A stretch of DNA of 64,000 bases from Ditylenchus dipsaci (taxonomy: Eukaryota; Nematoda; Chromadorea; Rhabditida; Anguinidae). Location of the stretch: the NCBI GenBank assembly GCA_004194705.1, contig SADC01000399.1:124001-188000 (forward strand), in the 5' to 3' direction. The notes below the pieces were generated by a model. The model was not told the DNA's origin. It ran no database searches and worked only from the letters and a program-made list of their open reading frames with translations. The position numbers and the translations under genes are program-made. Numbering within the stretch: position 1 is the first letter of the stretch; every line of letters begins with the position of its first letter. Positions 10,005-21,925 of the stretch are shown here, one piece after another.

Positions 10005-10445
10005 AGTATGCTAATTTTTTTAAATTTTGTTTGGGTAATTAAAATCACGGGTTCGATTCCCAGGTGGAGCAGTGACTTTTTTAAAATTTTGTTTGACTAA
10101 TTTGGGTCACGAGTTTGATCGACAGGGTAAGCAGTTACCTTTTTATATATTTTTTTGACTGTGGGACATAAATAACCCCCTCCTCCAAAAAAGGGTCATA
10201 AATAACCCCCCTTAGTACTACCTAATGGGCGCTGGCCTACCGAAGCCTAAGCCTAAAAGATACCCCATAAATAACCCCTAAAAGGGGGTTATTTATGGAG
10301 GGGGGGGGATTATTTATGGGTTTGTACGATTTTTTTGGCTAATTTGGGTCACAGGTTCAATTCCCAGCTGAAGGGGTCACTGTTTTTTTAAATTTTGGCT
10401 AATTTAGGTAACGGGTTCGATTCTCAGGTGATGCAGTTATTTTTT
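10005..10445 (+). repeat. Tandem array of about 60-base units with tRNA T-arm-like motif
   Basis: At least four units carry (T)TTGGGTCACGGGTTCGATT-type sequence followed by CCCAGGTGGAGCAGT variants (starting near 10040, 10105, 10345 and 10410). GGTTCGATTCC is the RNA polymerase III B-box consensus. The array is split by the insertion at about 10160-10320. Confidence 0.75.
10160..10320 (+). mobile_element. Small hairpin element with ATAAATAACCCCC arms
   Basis: The arms CATAAATAACCCCCTCC and GGAGGGGGGGGATTATTTATG are inverted around a TTAGTACTACC spacer and GAAGCCTAAGCCTAAAAG. It lies inside the B-box array, so it inserted later. Confidence 0.7.
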
Positions 10446-10460
10446 TTGATTTTGTCTCTC

Positions 10461-12326
10461 TAAGTTTTTGCATCAGATGTATACAAAAGCTCGTAAATAT
10501 CGCAACTGAATCAAGACTAACTGGTATCAGAATTTTTTGCCTGACAATAACTTCTTATTCCCACCATCAGCATAATAACAACAACAAAAAGAAGAAGAAT
10601 AAGAAGACAATTGGAAAAGGAATAAAAAGAGGGGAAGTAGTAAGTTGCTGTTGATACCTATCTACCTTCGCAAACACTACCAACAATACCTTCCTCTTCT
10701 ACACATCATCATTCGCACACACAGCAAGACAACAGGGATTTATTTGGGGAATAGGAGGAAGGGGGAGGATGAAAACATGTTCTCATTGCTGATGCCCTAC
10801 CCCCCAAATTGGGGAGGGGGGAAGGGTGCAGACAATGCGAACGGCGGAGACCACTCTTTTTTCCTAAAATGCACTTCTATTCACCACAAAGAGCGTCCAA
10901 ATTAAGAGATTAATTCGCGAATTAGGGGATGGTCTCCTGATGTGAGATAAACCTTTTTTCACTATTTTTAGAGGTCGATGACGGAGATTTTAAATAAAAA
11001 AACTCCCAATGCCTGACTTCAATCAACTGTCTTTTTCAAATCAAAAATAAAATGACTGAAATTATGTGGTATCAGAATCTTTTGCCTGATTCTCCCCTCT
11101 CCCCCTCTCTTTGATTACTCGGCATATTTTTTATGCGGAACAGCATGTGGACAATTTTTCTATAAGTTATTTAACTTTTTTCTACCATTTTGTAGCGCGA
11201 TATCTTAGCTACATTTTGAGCGGTGATCTTTTTGCTTTGCTGCACTGAATATAGAGATTTCATGTGTTTTCACTGCGCCTCCGCATCCCCGTCCCGCATC
11301 GAAGACGATGCAGATCTCTTTATTTTTCAAAGCTAAAAAAAAGAAGTTTACCACTCAAAATGTAGCTAAGGAACTGCGCTACAAAATAGAAACAAAATAA
11401 GAGCAATGAGTTTTAAGAAATGTTGAACGAAAATCAGCCTCAATATAGCTCAGTTTTTGAGTTTTAGTTTTCAATTTTTAATCAGGCTTCTGGAGATTTT
11501 GTGATCTATACTGACGGCCAATCTCAGTAAGCGGTTTCAAAAATAAATAAAAGTAAAAGTAAATTAAATTTTAGCTCTAGGCTAGAACAGACTCAAGTTG
11601 GGTATCTTCCAAAATCAAGTCTTGACTGTATTAAAAAAATGATTCTAGGAAAATACATATAAAAAAGTGCACGTAAAAATGAACCACAACAAATATATTA
11701 TTTTGCAGAGCCAAAAAAGTGGCTCGTAAACATGAATGACAGAATAATAATCCCAAAAGATGCGCAAGCTGGAGTAAAGTGGTGGTGTTGACAGTGGTTG
11801 ATCGGGGGAGTCAGCAGTCCCATCAATAAATAGGGAGGAGAGAGACCATGCTGACTCATTTACACCATCATGCTTTGGGGCTGGACAACAACAGTCCATG
11901 CAAAACAACTACGTAGTCGTTAGCCTCCAAAAAAAGTATAGCAAATGTACAGTTTGAGCATGTGATAAAAATGTGAATAAATTAGCAAGAAGAGATTTTT
12001 TGTATGGAAAAAGGGTCAAATTGAATTGCGAAACAGCGCCTGATTTTCAGAATCATCGTTTGTACCTAAATTTGAGGCAATATTTCAAATGTTTTGACAT
12101 CACCAGAAAGCCCTGGATCTCAGCTTTTCAACGAGCTATTGAAAGTGCTTACCCAAGCAAAAGCTTGGCACTTTACGTGAGCTCTCGATATATTGTAAGA
12201 TTTTGTTGCTTTAAAGGAGGAGGATTATTAGAATTAATTAGGCATGTGATTTCCAAACACGATTTATCCTCAGATCTATTGTTGGCTCTAGCTCCAACCT
12301 TGCAAAAATAGTGTTCCTGACATTAT
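10461..12326. other. Spacer without recognised gene
   Basis: Two stretches (10560-10870 and 11740-11910) are richer in GC and lack transposon ends, but no spliced or long reading frame stands out. A minus frame at 11908-11645 and plus frames near 10645 and 11973 lack supporting splice sites. Upstream exons or regulatory DNA of the minus-strand gene could lie here. I see none I can support. Confidence 0.5.
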
Positions 12327-13443
12327 ATACAAAAAAAAATCCGCTGAAAATTTTGCTCACAATGAGGGGGCGGGGGTTGTTTCAAAGTTGAAATAAAGTC
12401 CGGCCTAGAAATGGTCATTTTATTTGTCCAAATAAAAATGTAATACAGAATAACACCCATAATTAATATATAATTTTGGGGGGTTATCGATATTACATTT
12501 GCGTTTAGACAAATAAAATGACGATTTACAAGCAGCAGTTTATTTTCGACCTTGACCCCTAAAGAATGCATGAAATAATGGAATAATAGACTCTCAGTGT
12601 GATCAAGGGTTAAGCGCGAAACTCTGTTTTTCGAAATGGCGTCAAGCAGGGGTACGTCGAAATTCCGAAATCTGAAAAATTTCTTGCAAGAAATTGAAAT
12701 TTAGTTGTTTGTTACTCGACTTTCAGTTTTATTTCATGCATTTTTTGCTGTCCATATTTTATCAGAATCCGAAATGCGAATTTTGATTCCGAAGTTCTGG
12801 AGTTCCGATTCCAAATTCCGTTCCGATTTTTTTTTCATTTCCGACACAGCCCTGGCGTTAAGGAAAAAAATCGCAGCTCTTTTTAAAATTAGGCGAATAA
12901 CTTAATCCATCCTGTATATCTAGTCAATTTCCACGATTTGCACAACGCTTAAAAACTGCTTATATAGTTCACCCCTAAAAAGTGCCTTGATCCTCCAAAC
13001 TCATTTTTATGTCATTTTTGATTTTCCGATTTGCCTAAATGTTGGCAAATACGCCGGTGAATTCACCAACAAAACCGAAAATTGGTCAACCCTACTTTTT
13101 CGCAAAATGAAAAATGTTCAAAACTTTTCCAAAAGTAAAATTGTAGAAAGTGCTGAAAAACAATCAAGCCATACCAAGGGCACCATATATAAAAAAAACA
13201 AAAAAAATTTTCATCCATTTTTTTACCAAATTTACTGCTTACACCTGCAGATCCTATTTGGAGGGGTATTGCAGTGGTACAAGTGTAGTGGAGGGAATGT
13301 ACTCATACATTTTCTTTGTTCTGCACCACTTCCACCACCACCATAATAATAACAGTGATTCTTGAGCTGTTTTGGTTCTTCTTCTTCTAGTGTTGAGGAG
13401 GACTGGTCTTTCTTTCCCAAGTACAGAGCTAAATCTGGAAGGA
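12327..13443 (+). repeat. Copy 2 of the 1.1-kb direct repeat
   Basis: Same order and orientation as 1-1119. Here the similarity continues into GC-richer single-copy sequence at 13444 instead of a MITE end. Many differences from copy 1 are indels in runs (A, C, G or T), for example at 12362 and 12970. Confidence 0.93.
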
Positions 13444-14298
13444 AAGGGGCTGTCCGGTATTGCTGCTCAAGCACTGCAGCACCTCAAAAATACTACTACT
13501 TTGTGTCCACCACCCTGCTGGTAGTTAGAAAATCCTTTGATATACCAGAGACTTTTTTCTGCTCGTTTCGCTCTATTTGGTGAAGGTGATTTCCAGTTCT
13601 GGGGCTGTGCTGCTCCTTCTGGTAGTAGTAGTGGCTGTCTCTTTCTGTGTTAAATAGCCTGTCCTTTTCTACTATTTCTAAAACAATGACAGAAATAGTG
13701 TACACTTGGGATTTTGGGGTGGTGCTGATCAGCGATTTTAGGGGGTTGCAGTTATAGAGAAGTGATTGAGTTGCCGCCTTCACGAGAAAAAAAACAAAAA
13801 TTTAAAAATGTAGTCGAATTTCAAGCGCAAACTAATTTTTTAGTCTAAAAAATATATTTCGGGAAAAAACTTTTGTAAAAACGTTGTTCCACGAGTGGGG
13901 GTCGGACCAACGACGGTTCGATCCCCGGCCTCACTGCTCTACCATTGAGCTACGGAGGCCAACTAACAAAAGTGATGGTTTTCCTTACTTGCTGGTTGGA
14001 CAGCGCTCAATAAAACTCCTTTTACTTTAAATGGCACTGATTTAGTCCGTTCTTGTCTTCAAAACTCAAATTTTCTAAATACAATCATAACTCAAAATTA
14101 AAAAGTAGATGCAATTTAATGCAATCAAATTTTGACTGCATTAAAATATACCGCTAAATTAAAAGATATAGAGACTTTGAAAAATTGTAACGATATAAAT
14201 TTCGAGTATGAGGGAGGGTATGTACAACTGTTTATCTATTACTACTTTGGCTATTACTACAATTTTTGCTTTTAAAAATAAAATAAAAATAACAGATG
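13444..14298. other. GC-richer unique segment plus tRNA-like fragments
   Basis: 13340-13790 is less AT-rich and free of recognised repeats. Its minus-strand frames are short and show no convincing protein. 13875-13962 contains a tRNA A-box-like block on the minus strand (TAGCTCAATGGTAGAGC) and a B-box-like block on the plus strand (GGTTCGATCCCC). They are opposed, so this is not a tRNA gene. Confidence 0.45.
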
Positions 14299-14546
14299 CC
14301 GTATTTTTTCTATTAAACGGGCCCTCTCTAATAAATGGGCCCTTCAACTTTGAGGACTTATATCTTAGCCAAGAGTAAATATTTTCAAAGGATGTTTTAG
14401 CATTTTCTAAACTCCCACGAGCTCTACCGATTCCACTTTTTAAATTTTGGTTGAGCAACCGAAAATTCGAAATCGAATTCCAAATTTACCGATTTTTGAG
14501 GGGTTGAAAAATAAACGGGCCGGCCCGTCTAACACAGATAATACGC
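14299..14546 (+). mobile_element. CCGTATT-family MITE (GGGCC module)
   Basis: The left end is CCGTATTTTTTCTATTAAAC and the right end is GTCTAACACAGATAATACG. Interior motifs AAACTCCCACGAGCTCTACC and TTGAGCAACCGAAAATTCG match the copies at 18342, 23388 and 25230. Confidence 0.75.
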
Positions 14547-15379
14547 TAGGCTCAAAATTCATTTTAAACGAAAAGTCTGATTTCAAAAATTTTGATATCA
14601 GAGCCCTGCATAATGCTAAGCTATTATTTAACGTTAAAAAAATCTAAAAACAACTATTGCTCAAAAATTGAGAATTCGCAACTGAATAAACAAAGTAAAA
14701 ATAAATTCTCCGCAGCAGTGCCCATGCTCTACTCGGGCCAGAAAAGTGGCTCTTGTTAGCTGGAGAAAAAACACTTGACTCATGTTCTCTAGCCATGCAA
14801 AGGCAAGAAAAAAAGTTAGCCGATAGCAATTAGAGATGAAAAAATAAATAGTCAGAAAGTGAGATACTTCGGCTATCGCACACTTCGTATCTCAAAAAAC
14901 ATTGCGACGGTAGTTCCTGTTCGGCTAACCAAACCGGACAATTACCGACTAATGAATGCAATACTATACCATAGTTGGATATACAGTTGGATAGTTGGAT
15001 ATACTCCCTTCCTAAATCAATTTTTTTTTGAAAATATTTCTAAATTTTCTTCAAACACTACACATATTTACGCAAAATCACTTGAGTTTTAGTCCATAAA
15101 AATTGAGTTTCGGGCACTTTGAGTTCTCGACCATTTGAGTGTTTTACCATGTTTTTCAACACGGGATTGGGCAAAAACGGTATTTAACACCCCCTGGGAA
15201 CCTATGGTGACGAGATATTTGGGTAGGGCTAATTTTTTTTTTCATAAGGTGCAAAATTTAAAAAAATTTTGCTTTTTTACATGAGGGTATATAGATTGCA
15301 TTTCTGCCTTAAAATGACCAAAGAGTATGTATCCTCTAAGCCAAAAGAGGCTAAACGTAAGCCAATAACTACCTACAAA

Positions 15380-15515
15380 CTAAAGTCGAACTTCGGTAGA
15401 ACAAACCCCCTGGGGGACGGAAAAAATGTTCGTTATATCGAGGGTTTTGTTATATCGAAGTATATTAGGCAAAACTTAATAAAGGAATTGTTATATTGAG
15501 ATTTCACTACATTAA
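15380..15515 (+). mobile_element. Pogo-like MITE, TTCGTTATATCGAG module
   Basis: Begins near AAAGTCGAACTTCGGTAGAA and ends near GTTATATTGAGATTTCACTA. The internal GTTCGTTATATCGAGGG and GTTATATCGAAG are typical of pogo-like ends. The CGGAATCC core is absent. Confidence 0.55.
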
Positions 15516-15964
15516 CTTTATAATGCGAAAGTAAACACATGTCTTTCTATCATAGATGCCATATTTCTAATTGTCGCCTCTTCTAATAAGCTCCCCCTTC
15601 TTTTAGCTCGAAAGTTTCTTTATATCGACATTTTTTGTTACAAAATTTAAATTTTTTTTGTAATGTAGGAGGTTTCGTTATGCCAAGGATATACAAAAAT
15701 GCAATACTCTTCTCTAATACGAGGTACATCAGAAAATAAGCGCCGTGGGACGGCAGTTAGAGTGAATAGAGGAACAGGGCTTCTCAATAAACAATAAGAA
15801 TCTCTAAAAACTAATTAATTTTTTATGCCCAGACAGAAAGCTCATAGGATGAGGCTTTGTACATCCACATGTGGCTCCTATAGCCATATACTGCCAACCT
15901 TGGAAGAAAGTGAGTAGTTTAAGTATTCTTGGAAAATACTTGCATTTAATTTGCATTTATTTTC

Positions 15965-16090
15965 GTATTGTGAAGGGGTTAGTCCGAGTATAAATGTAAG
16001 TGTCAATGTAAGTGTAAATGTGGGTCTTCAAAGGGGTCTTCACAATACCAAAAATCATTTACACTTTCATTAACATTAACACTTACACTT
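15965..16090 (+). repeat. Inverted array of GTAAGTGTAAAT-type motifs
   Basis: AATGTAAGTGTCAATGTAAG with further units on the left is answered by CATTAACATTAACACTTACA on the right, around TTCAAAGGGGTCTTCAC. It is a small member of the class whose ends are short-motif arrays. Confidence 0.6.
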
Positions 16091-16159
16091 ACAATTCTGA
16101 TAGAGCCATAAGACAGAGAATGTTTACAAAGATCGGTAACGTAAGCTTTTTCCATTTAA

Positions 16160-16290
16160 AATCTAAAATGGCCTCACCGGCAACGTTTTGGCACCGATGC
16201 AGCACCTGAATCAGCCAAAATGGCTTCACCGGCACGAATCGGCTCCGCACCGGTGCCGCTAAAAGTTCTTGCCGGCACCGGAGCTTTTTC
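16160..16290 (+). repeat. GC-rich CACCGGTGCC motif cluster
   Basis: Repeated GGC(A)CCGG and CCGGTGCC blocks, and two AAAATGGC(C/T)TCACCGGC units, stand out against AT-rich flanks. It resembles one end of an array-ended element. I do not see the matching opposite end. Confidence 0.55.
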
Positions 16291-16675
16291 AAGACTAAAC
16301 GTAAGTCAAGTTTCTGCCAAATGATGGTCTGGGACATTGAACCTACCGGAATATCTCGTCGCCACAGGCTTATTAAAAATATTTTGTTGTTATGGAGAGA
16401 AAGCAGAGAGGAAGAGGCGAGAGACATACAATTTCTAGCTAACACGGACACACAAACACACGAAACATTTGAGGAGTATGCAAAAAAAATTACAAGATAA
16501 AAATATAATAAAATAGGGATCGAAAATTTGAGGTAAAAAGTTGTTATCAAGTGATGTAAAATTATATAAAAGTCACCTGTAAAATACTTTAAATATAGAA
16601 AATACATTTGGATAGTTTTGCTTTCAAGCAAATCACTTGAAAGCAGTATTAAAGTACGGCTAAATTACAACGAGC

Positions 16676-17725
16676 ACTCGTACCTGAGCTCGTACTTGCA
16701 CTTAACACGGGAACGGCTGTACGTCCTGATGGTATTTCCTTGTGCAGAATTCCACGCTGAGCACGATCTTGACCTGAAACCTCGATTTCACTACATAAAT
16801 CTGAAATTCTGACACCTCATTCGAGTTCAGCATGGTCGATTTACTTGAAAAACTGTCAATTGATTATCACAATCATTGTCAAATTTCAAATTCCGCTCGA
16901 GACAAAAATTATTTGAAATTTGAAAAATTTTGAATCTAAATAATATTTGTCACGAGCGGAATTTGAAATTTGACAATGATTGTGATAAATAATTGACAGT
17001 TTTTGAAGTAAATCGACCATGCTGAACTCGAGTGAGGTGTCAGAATTTCAGATTTATGTAGCGAAGTCGAAGTTTCAGGTCAAGATGCCTTTCGGGATAT
17101 ACTTTTGAACCTTTGCTAAACGCTCAAAAAGCTTGGTTGCAGGCTACTAAAAAGCACGATTTGATGCAGTTTTCCTTGCTCTATCGAAGAGTATCAACCA
17201 TTAACTCAAAAACGGCGTTTCCACACTTTTTTGTACACATTTTTGTATGAACAACGTTTTTGAAAAAAAAACGATGGTTTTTCTAAGCCGAAATTTTTCA
17301 TTCAATTGTTTCAAATACCTTCACGATATGTCATTTAAAAGCTCGCAATCTGCGCTTTCTTTTGCACATGAAATATAAAAAATATATTCAAACAGTGGCA
17401 TGTTTTACCTCTTTGAAGTGGCATAGGCAAAAATCGTGACATTGATGGTTCACAAAGGCCGCTGACCACCGTAGAGTTACTTTTTTTAAATTTTTTTCAT
17501 CGTCGTGCTCAACGTGAAATTCTGCCCCATCAGGACGTACAGCCGTTCCCGTGTCAAAATGTCAATATATAACGTTTTATAATCTCTACACAGGTATAAT
17601 TTTTTGTAAAAATGTAGCTGTGGTTGTTCTGAAGCCACCTAGTTTTAAACCTTTCAGAAAAAAGAAGAATTTCTAAGACGAAAAAACAAAGTATCAAGTA
17701 CGAGCAAGTAAGAGCCAAGTACGAG
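16676..17725 (+). mobile_element. Long foldback element
   Basis: CACGGGAACGGCTGTACGTC on the left is answered by GACGTACAGCCGTTCCCGTG on the right. TCAGCATGGTCGATTTACTT and CAAATTTCAAATTCCGCTCG are also mirrored. The right arm carries extra sequence (about 17110-17500) without a partner. The CAAATTTCAAATTCCGCTC core recurs in the foldback at 55690, and a weaker version in the one at 42705. Confidence 0.8.
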
Positions 17726-17953
17726 GTCCAAACACTGTATCTGAGCACCTTCCAGAACGGCCAAAAAATCGAATTTGGGTCAAAAAATTTTTTTGTGGAA
17801 AGTGAAACTTTCACAATCGTTTTTTCATCTTTTCTATACGTAAAAGTGGTCAAATCGCGTGAAAACGAGGTTAAAACGGTTTCCGGGCCAGGTGGGATTC
17901 TGTACTCCGGTTTAAAAAAACTAGGTCAAAACATCCAAGGGGAATTTATTATA

Positions 17954-19187
17954 CAGGGTGAACCAATAAAAAAAACCCCTGAAATTCGACGGCGCCGTTA
18001 GACCCATTTTTATTATTCCTTTTGTGCCCATGATATGTCATTTTGAAGCCCTGACAATTCTCTAGTGAATGGTATATCAACATTTATTAACTGAAAAAAA
18101 TTATTCATAATTTAACAGAACAAAAACTTTAGCCTCGATTTCAAATGGCCGAATTTTGAGTTCTTGTTAAAGTAATCTGCGGTCAAAACACTTATTGAGT
18201 TGAAAGCGTGACAACATCTTAACACCATATTGTAGCGCAGCTCAAGAGCTTCGAAACCCATTTACAGAAAAAATTTGAAAATAAAAATGTTGAGATTTGG
18301 TCTTTTGAAAAAAAATCAAAATAACCAAATACCGTATTTCATGTAATAAGGCGGCATGCCGCCTTATTTTTCAAACCCCTGAAAATCCGAAAAATTCGAA
18401 TTCAATCTCGAGATTTTGGGTGTTCAACCAAAATCTAAAAATTAGAATCGGTAGAGCTCGTGGGAGTTAAGAAAACGCATCAAACAGATAACCAAATATT
18501 TACTCTGCTTCGAGATATAGACCCTCGAAGTTGGGCGTGCCGCCTTATTAGAGGATGCCGCCTTATTACAGGAAATACGGTATCACCTTTTGCAATTTTT
18601 TCGAATTTCAGTCATTTTTAGCGTGGTTGCTTTTTTTAAAAGGTCATATCTCATTACTTTCATTTTCAAAAAAATTCTGTAAAGTGGTTTCTGCGGTCCT
18701 TGAGCTACGCTACAACAAAGTGTTAAGATTTTGTTACATCGCTGCAAGCTTAATCAAACTTTCGATCAGTGCAAGTAATAAAAAAGATTATCTTGATGTT
18801 TTAAAATGACTTCACAAGTTCTAAGAGCCAAATGCTGACTTTTTTTTAAAAACAAAACAGATGGGTTTTATATAGCAGTCAAAAGGGAAGTAAAAGCTGT
18901 AAAATCATGTGTTTGGAAAATTACTAAGAAATAATTTTAAATATTAAAAATTATCCTATTAACCCAGTTACTTCAACAAAAACTGAAAATTCGGCAATTT
19001 GACATCGAGGTTAAGGTTTTTATTCTGATTATTTATCAATAATTTTTTTCAGTTTTTCAATGTTAATATATCATTCCTTGGAGCAGTGTCGGGCTACAAA
19101 ATGACATATAATTGGCAACAAAGTCATTATGAAAACTCGCCTTACGACGCCGTCAAATTTCAGGGGTTTTTTTATTGGTTCACCCTG
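17954..19187 (+). mobile_element. CAGGGTG-ended TA-flanked element
   Basis: The ends CAGGGTGAACCAATAAAAAA and TTTATTGGTTCACCCTG are flanked by TA on both sides, as in mariner/Tc1-type elements. CAAAAACTTTAGCCTCG and its partner form inner arms. A CCGTATT-family MITE (18342-18580) sits inside. No transposase is visible. Confidence 0.85.
18342..18580 (+). mobile_element. CCGTATT-family MITE (GGCGGCATGCC module), nested
   Basis: TA|CCGTATTTCATGTAATAAGG and CCTTATTACAGGAAATACGG|TA. The interior GTAGAGCTCGTGGGAGTTAAG is shared with sister copies. Next to the TIR it carries AAGGCGGCATGCCGCCTTAT, different from every other copy. Confidence 0.9.
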
Positions 19188-19539
19188 TATATTATCCGGA
19201 TAAAAATAATAATAGTGAAAAGGTCAAAACTAAAATTGCATAATTCAAAAATTGCCTATTCAAAAATCGCGTCAAAAACACAGTGAATTTTCGACCAAGT
19301 TCCTCTATTCAGACTCCAAAATCTCCAAATTTTTTACCGAAGAAAGATATCTTATTGAATAGCTGAGATTCAGGGCTACACGATAGTCAAAAAAAATTCA
19401 AAAGTGTACCTACAAACGGAGGAGAAAAAGAAAAAAGTTCTAAAAAATGAAAAGTTTGGTACTAGAAATAAGTATTTTGGTACTAGAAAAAAGTACTACC
19501 CTTTTGAATTAAGAGAGCTGCTCTATTGGATTACCTCCT

Positions 19540-19720
19540 AATTCAAAAGTCAAGTTTTTTGGCATTGTGTTTTTGACCCACTTTTTGGAGACTGCTTTCA
19601 GGCAAGTTACCACCCATTTTGTAGCTCATTTCTCTAGCTTTCAAATTATTGGTAACTTGCATGAGACCAGTCTTCGAAAATCGCGTCAAAAACATAATGC
19701 CAAAAACACTATTTTGAATA
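19540..19720 (+). mobile_element. MITE of the TTGGCATTGTGTTTT family
   Basis: TTTTGGCATTGTGTTTTTGA and TCAAAAACATAATGCCAAAA are inverted. CAGGCAAGTTACCACCC, TTTGTAGCTCATTTCTCTAG and GGTAACTTGCATGAGACC lie between. Confidence 0.8.
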
Positions 19721-20315
19721 AGGGGGCCGTTATACTAGACTAGATACGGTAATTAAAAGGAAATCGGTCAATTTAACATCAAAAATATTTTTTTGATTGA
19801 ACAAGCTAATGCACACACAATCAAGTTAAAAAGTAGAAGCAAGGCAAACAAGGGTTACTTCAGGCCAACCAATCTTGCCACTACTACTATTTTGCTAAGG
19901 AGGTAGTGAATAAAAATAATAGTAGCAAGAGTGCGCCCCCTCCCAACTTGTTGATGTTGTAGTTCTCCCCTTTGTGCAATCCAAATAAATTTCTGCTTCC
20001 TACCCTTGACTGTTGATAGTAAAAAGAAAGGGGAACTGTATTTATTTGCCTAGTCTTCCAATAAGAAAAGAAACAGTAACTAAATAATGCAATCAAAACA
20101 TCTTGAGTAGCAACTACTACTACTAGTAAATGGGATTAGACTGAATTTGAAATCTTGTTCAATTATGTCTTTTTTAAATTTTATGAAGACTTGCCAAGTT
20201 TGATAGCGTCATATGACCTTTTTTTACTTTTTTGAAATACTAGTTTTGAAAAAAACTAAAGGACCAAGGTAAAAAAAGCGACCAGATTTTGGACTAGAAC
20301 CGGATTTTTTTAATA
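19721..20315. other. Spacer without recognised gene
   Basis: Mixed AT-rich and ordinary sequence. A minus frame at 20096-19887 has no supporting splice sites or known motif. I see nothing I can name. Confidence 0.4.
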
Positions 20316-20446
20316 CAGTCAAACGAATCCTCGCAACATTTAAATCCTGAGTGTTAAAACACAACTGGCGAAAAACTTCGAAATCGGGATAAAAAATTGT
20401 CGGACTCTAAGCGGCAACGAACTTGAGGTGGGGGCCAGTACGACTG
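20316..20446 (+). mobile_element. Short pogo-like MITE
   Basis: TA|CAGTCAAACGAATCC on the left and CAGTACGACTG|TA on the right. The right part retains GTCGGACTCTAAGCGGCAAC and CTTGAGGTGGGGGCC, one arm of the family core. It is 131 bases long. Confidence 0.75.
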
Positions 20447-21025
20447 TAATCGATTATTGAATTTAGTCGACATAATTCAACACTTGGCTTTGTAAAGAAC
20501 TCAGTTGAAAAAAACTCAACTCTGACCAAACATAGATCCAAAAAAATGTGTTCTCAATGGATTAATAAATTAAAAAAAAAGACAAGAAAAAGGTAAACTA
20601 TTTTACTGATTATTAACAAAAAAAGCCCAAAAATGTTGATTAAGTTCATTTTTTGCTACAAAATCTCTTGATGAAAAAACGACTGAGTGGCTTAGTCTGA
20701 ACTTATTGAGCAAAAACCTATCATCCTCTGCCCATTATATATGTTTCACGCCAAAAAAAGAGGTAGGATGGCTGCAAAAATATATGGTTATCCTCTTTGG
20801 TGTGATTATCCCACTGCTGTGCAGGACTACTTAAAACCCGCTTAAAAGAGTGGATTTAGGTGGTTTTGTAATCTCTATTATTCCCAGAAAGCAAGCACAA
20901 CAGAAACCAATTTGATTGATATTAGATCTGGGCTCAGTTTAGTAAGTTTAGCTGATATCACTCAGCTACAGTATTTTTTCTATGAGTTATTTTTTTTTAA
21001 CTGAAGTGAATTTTTAAAGGAAAGT

Positions 21026-21201
21026 GAAAAAAATATGTCCGCAAAATCGAGGAAGCCAAGGATCTTCTGAAGAGCATCATAAAATCAATAGATCTCCATG
21101 AAGTTGGCTAGGACACCAAGAAGATAATAGAAGAAACTAAAATTCTTATGAAGACTGTGGACTATAGAAATATCAAGCAGTTCAAGGAGCAAAGAGCGTG
21201 A
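21026..21201 (+). pseudogene. Decayed coding fragment, Lys/Glu-rich helical
   Basis: One frame reads KYVRKIEEAKDLLKSIIKSI and then DLHEVG, a TAG stop near 21112, and DTKKIIEETKILMKTVDY with RNIKQFKEQRA. Codon use and amphipathic pattern look protein-coding. It resembles in style (not provably in sequence) the secreted helical protein at 35119-38228. It may be a dead relative or an exon with one wrong base. Confidence 0.4.
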
Positions 21202-21299
21202 AGTCCGCAATTCTATAAAAGAACATAACATACTGGGACGTAAGCACGCAAGTTTAACAGAAGCGCGTTATTTTTTGTCTTACAATTTCAAAGCACCTA

Positions 21300-21490
21300 A
21301 CAAGGGCTCGAAAATTGGTGAAAAAATAAGCAAACACCATGTGGAATCGAACCTGCGAGGGTCCACCAAAGTTGAGTGTAAAAAGCTACTTGTTTGAGTT
21401 CCACTCACTGAACACCGCTACTTGACACACATGCACCCAGATTGTGTGCAAATGTTAGGAGGTGCTTCACACCCATTGAAACTTGCACAC
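21300..21490 (-). repeat. tRNA-derived repeat (SINE-like)
   Basis: On the minus strand GGTTCGATTCCACATGG fits the RNA polymerase III B box. About 60-90 bases upstream GTAGCGGTGTTCAGTGAG could be a worn A box. It does not fold as a functional tRNA as read. Confidence 0.4.
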
Positions 21491-21584
21491 TTTCGAATAG
21501 AAAAGAGAAGATTTGGTGCACAAAAGATGGAGTTGGTGGAGACTTATGAGCTATAGCAGCCACCATGATTCAAACTGGGTTTTT

Positions 21585-21925
21585 GGCATTACATTTTGGA
21601 CCTACTTTTTGAACACTGCTGTCAGACAAGTTTCTAGCCATTTTCTAGCTTATTAAACTGGCTAATGATTGATGAGTAACTTGACACATAGAAGTCTTCA
21701 AAAAGTGGGTTACGATTTAGAATTAGTGGGTTGGGCGCTTTATTAGACTACCTTCTAATTAAAAATCGTATTTTAAGCGTTGTATTTTTACATAATTTTG
21801 GAAGGCTGCTCACTGGAACATCACCACTCAAAGTTTGGCGCATCTCATCGACTAAAAATCAAGGAGTAACATGCCTTAAAGAACTTTTCAAACATGGGTA
21901 AAAACACACAAAGCCAAGAACACGA
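21585..21925 (+). mobile_element. Two adjacent MITEs of the TTGGCATTGTGTTTT family
   Basis: Copies at about 21585-21735 and 21765-21925. The first has TTTTTGGCATTACATTTTGG to CTTCAAAAAGTGGGTTACGA. The second has ATTTTAAGCGTTGTATTTTT to AAACACACAAAGCCAAGAAC. Both are diverged. Any open reading frame here is derived from the repeats. Confidence 0.6.

Noticed and set aside
1..13443. LTR retrotransposon bounded by the two 1.1-kb repeats
   Set aside because: The space between holds a spliced host gene and no reverse transcriptase, primer site or polypurine tract. The repeats do not show TG...CA ends where I can judge.
13875..13962. tRNA gene
   Set aside because: A-box-like sequence is on the minus strand and B-box-like sequence on the plus strand, and no acceptor stem pairs, so it cannot be one tRNA.
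16089..16631. 180-codon minus-strand frame
   Set aside because: Long by chance across AT-rich sequence and a GC-rich repeat cluster. No domain, no conserved pattern, no start context.
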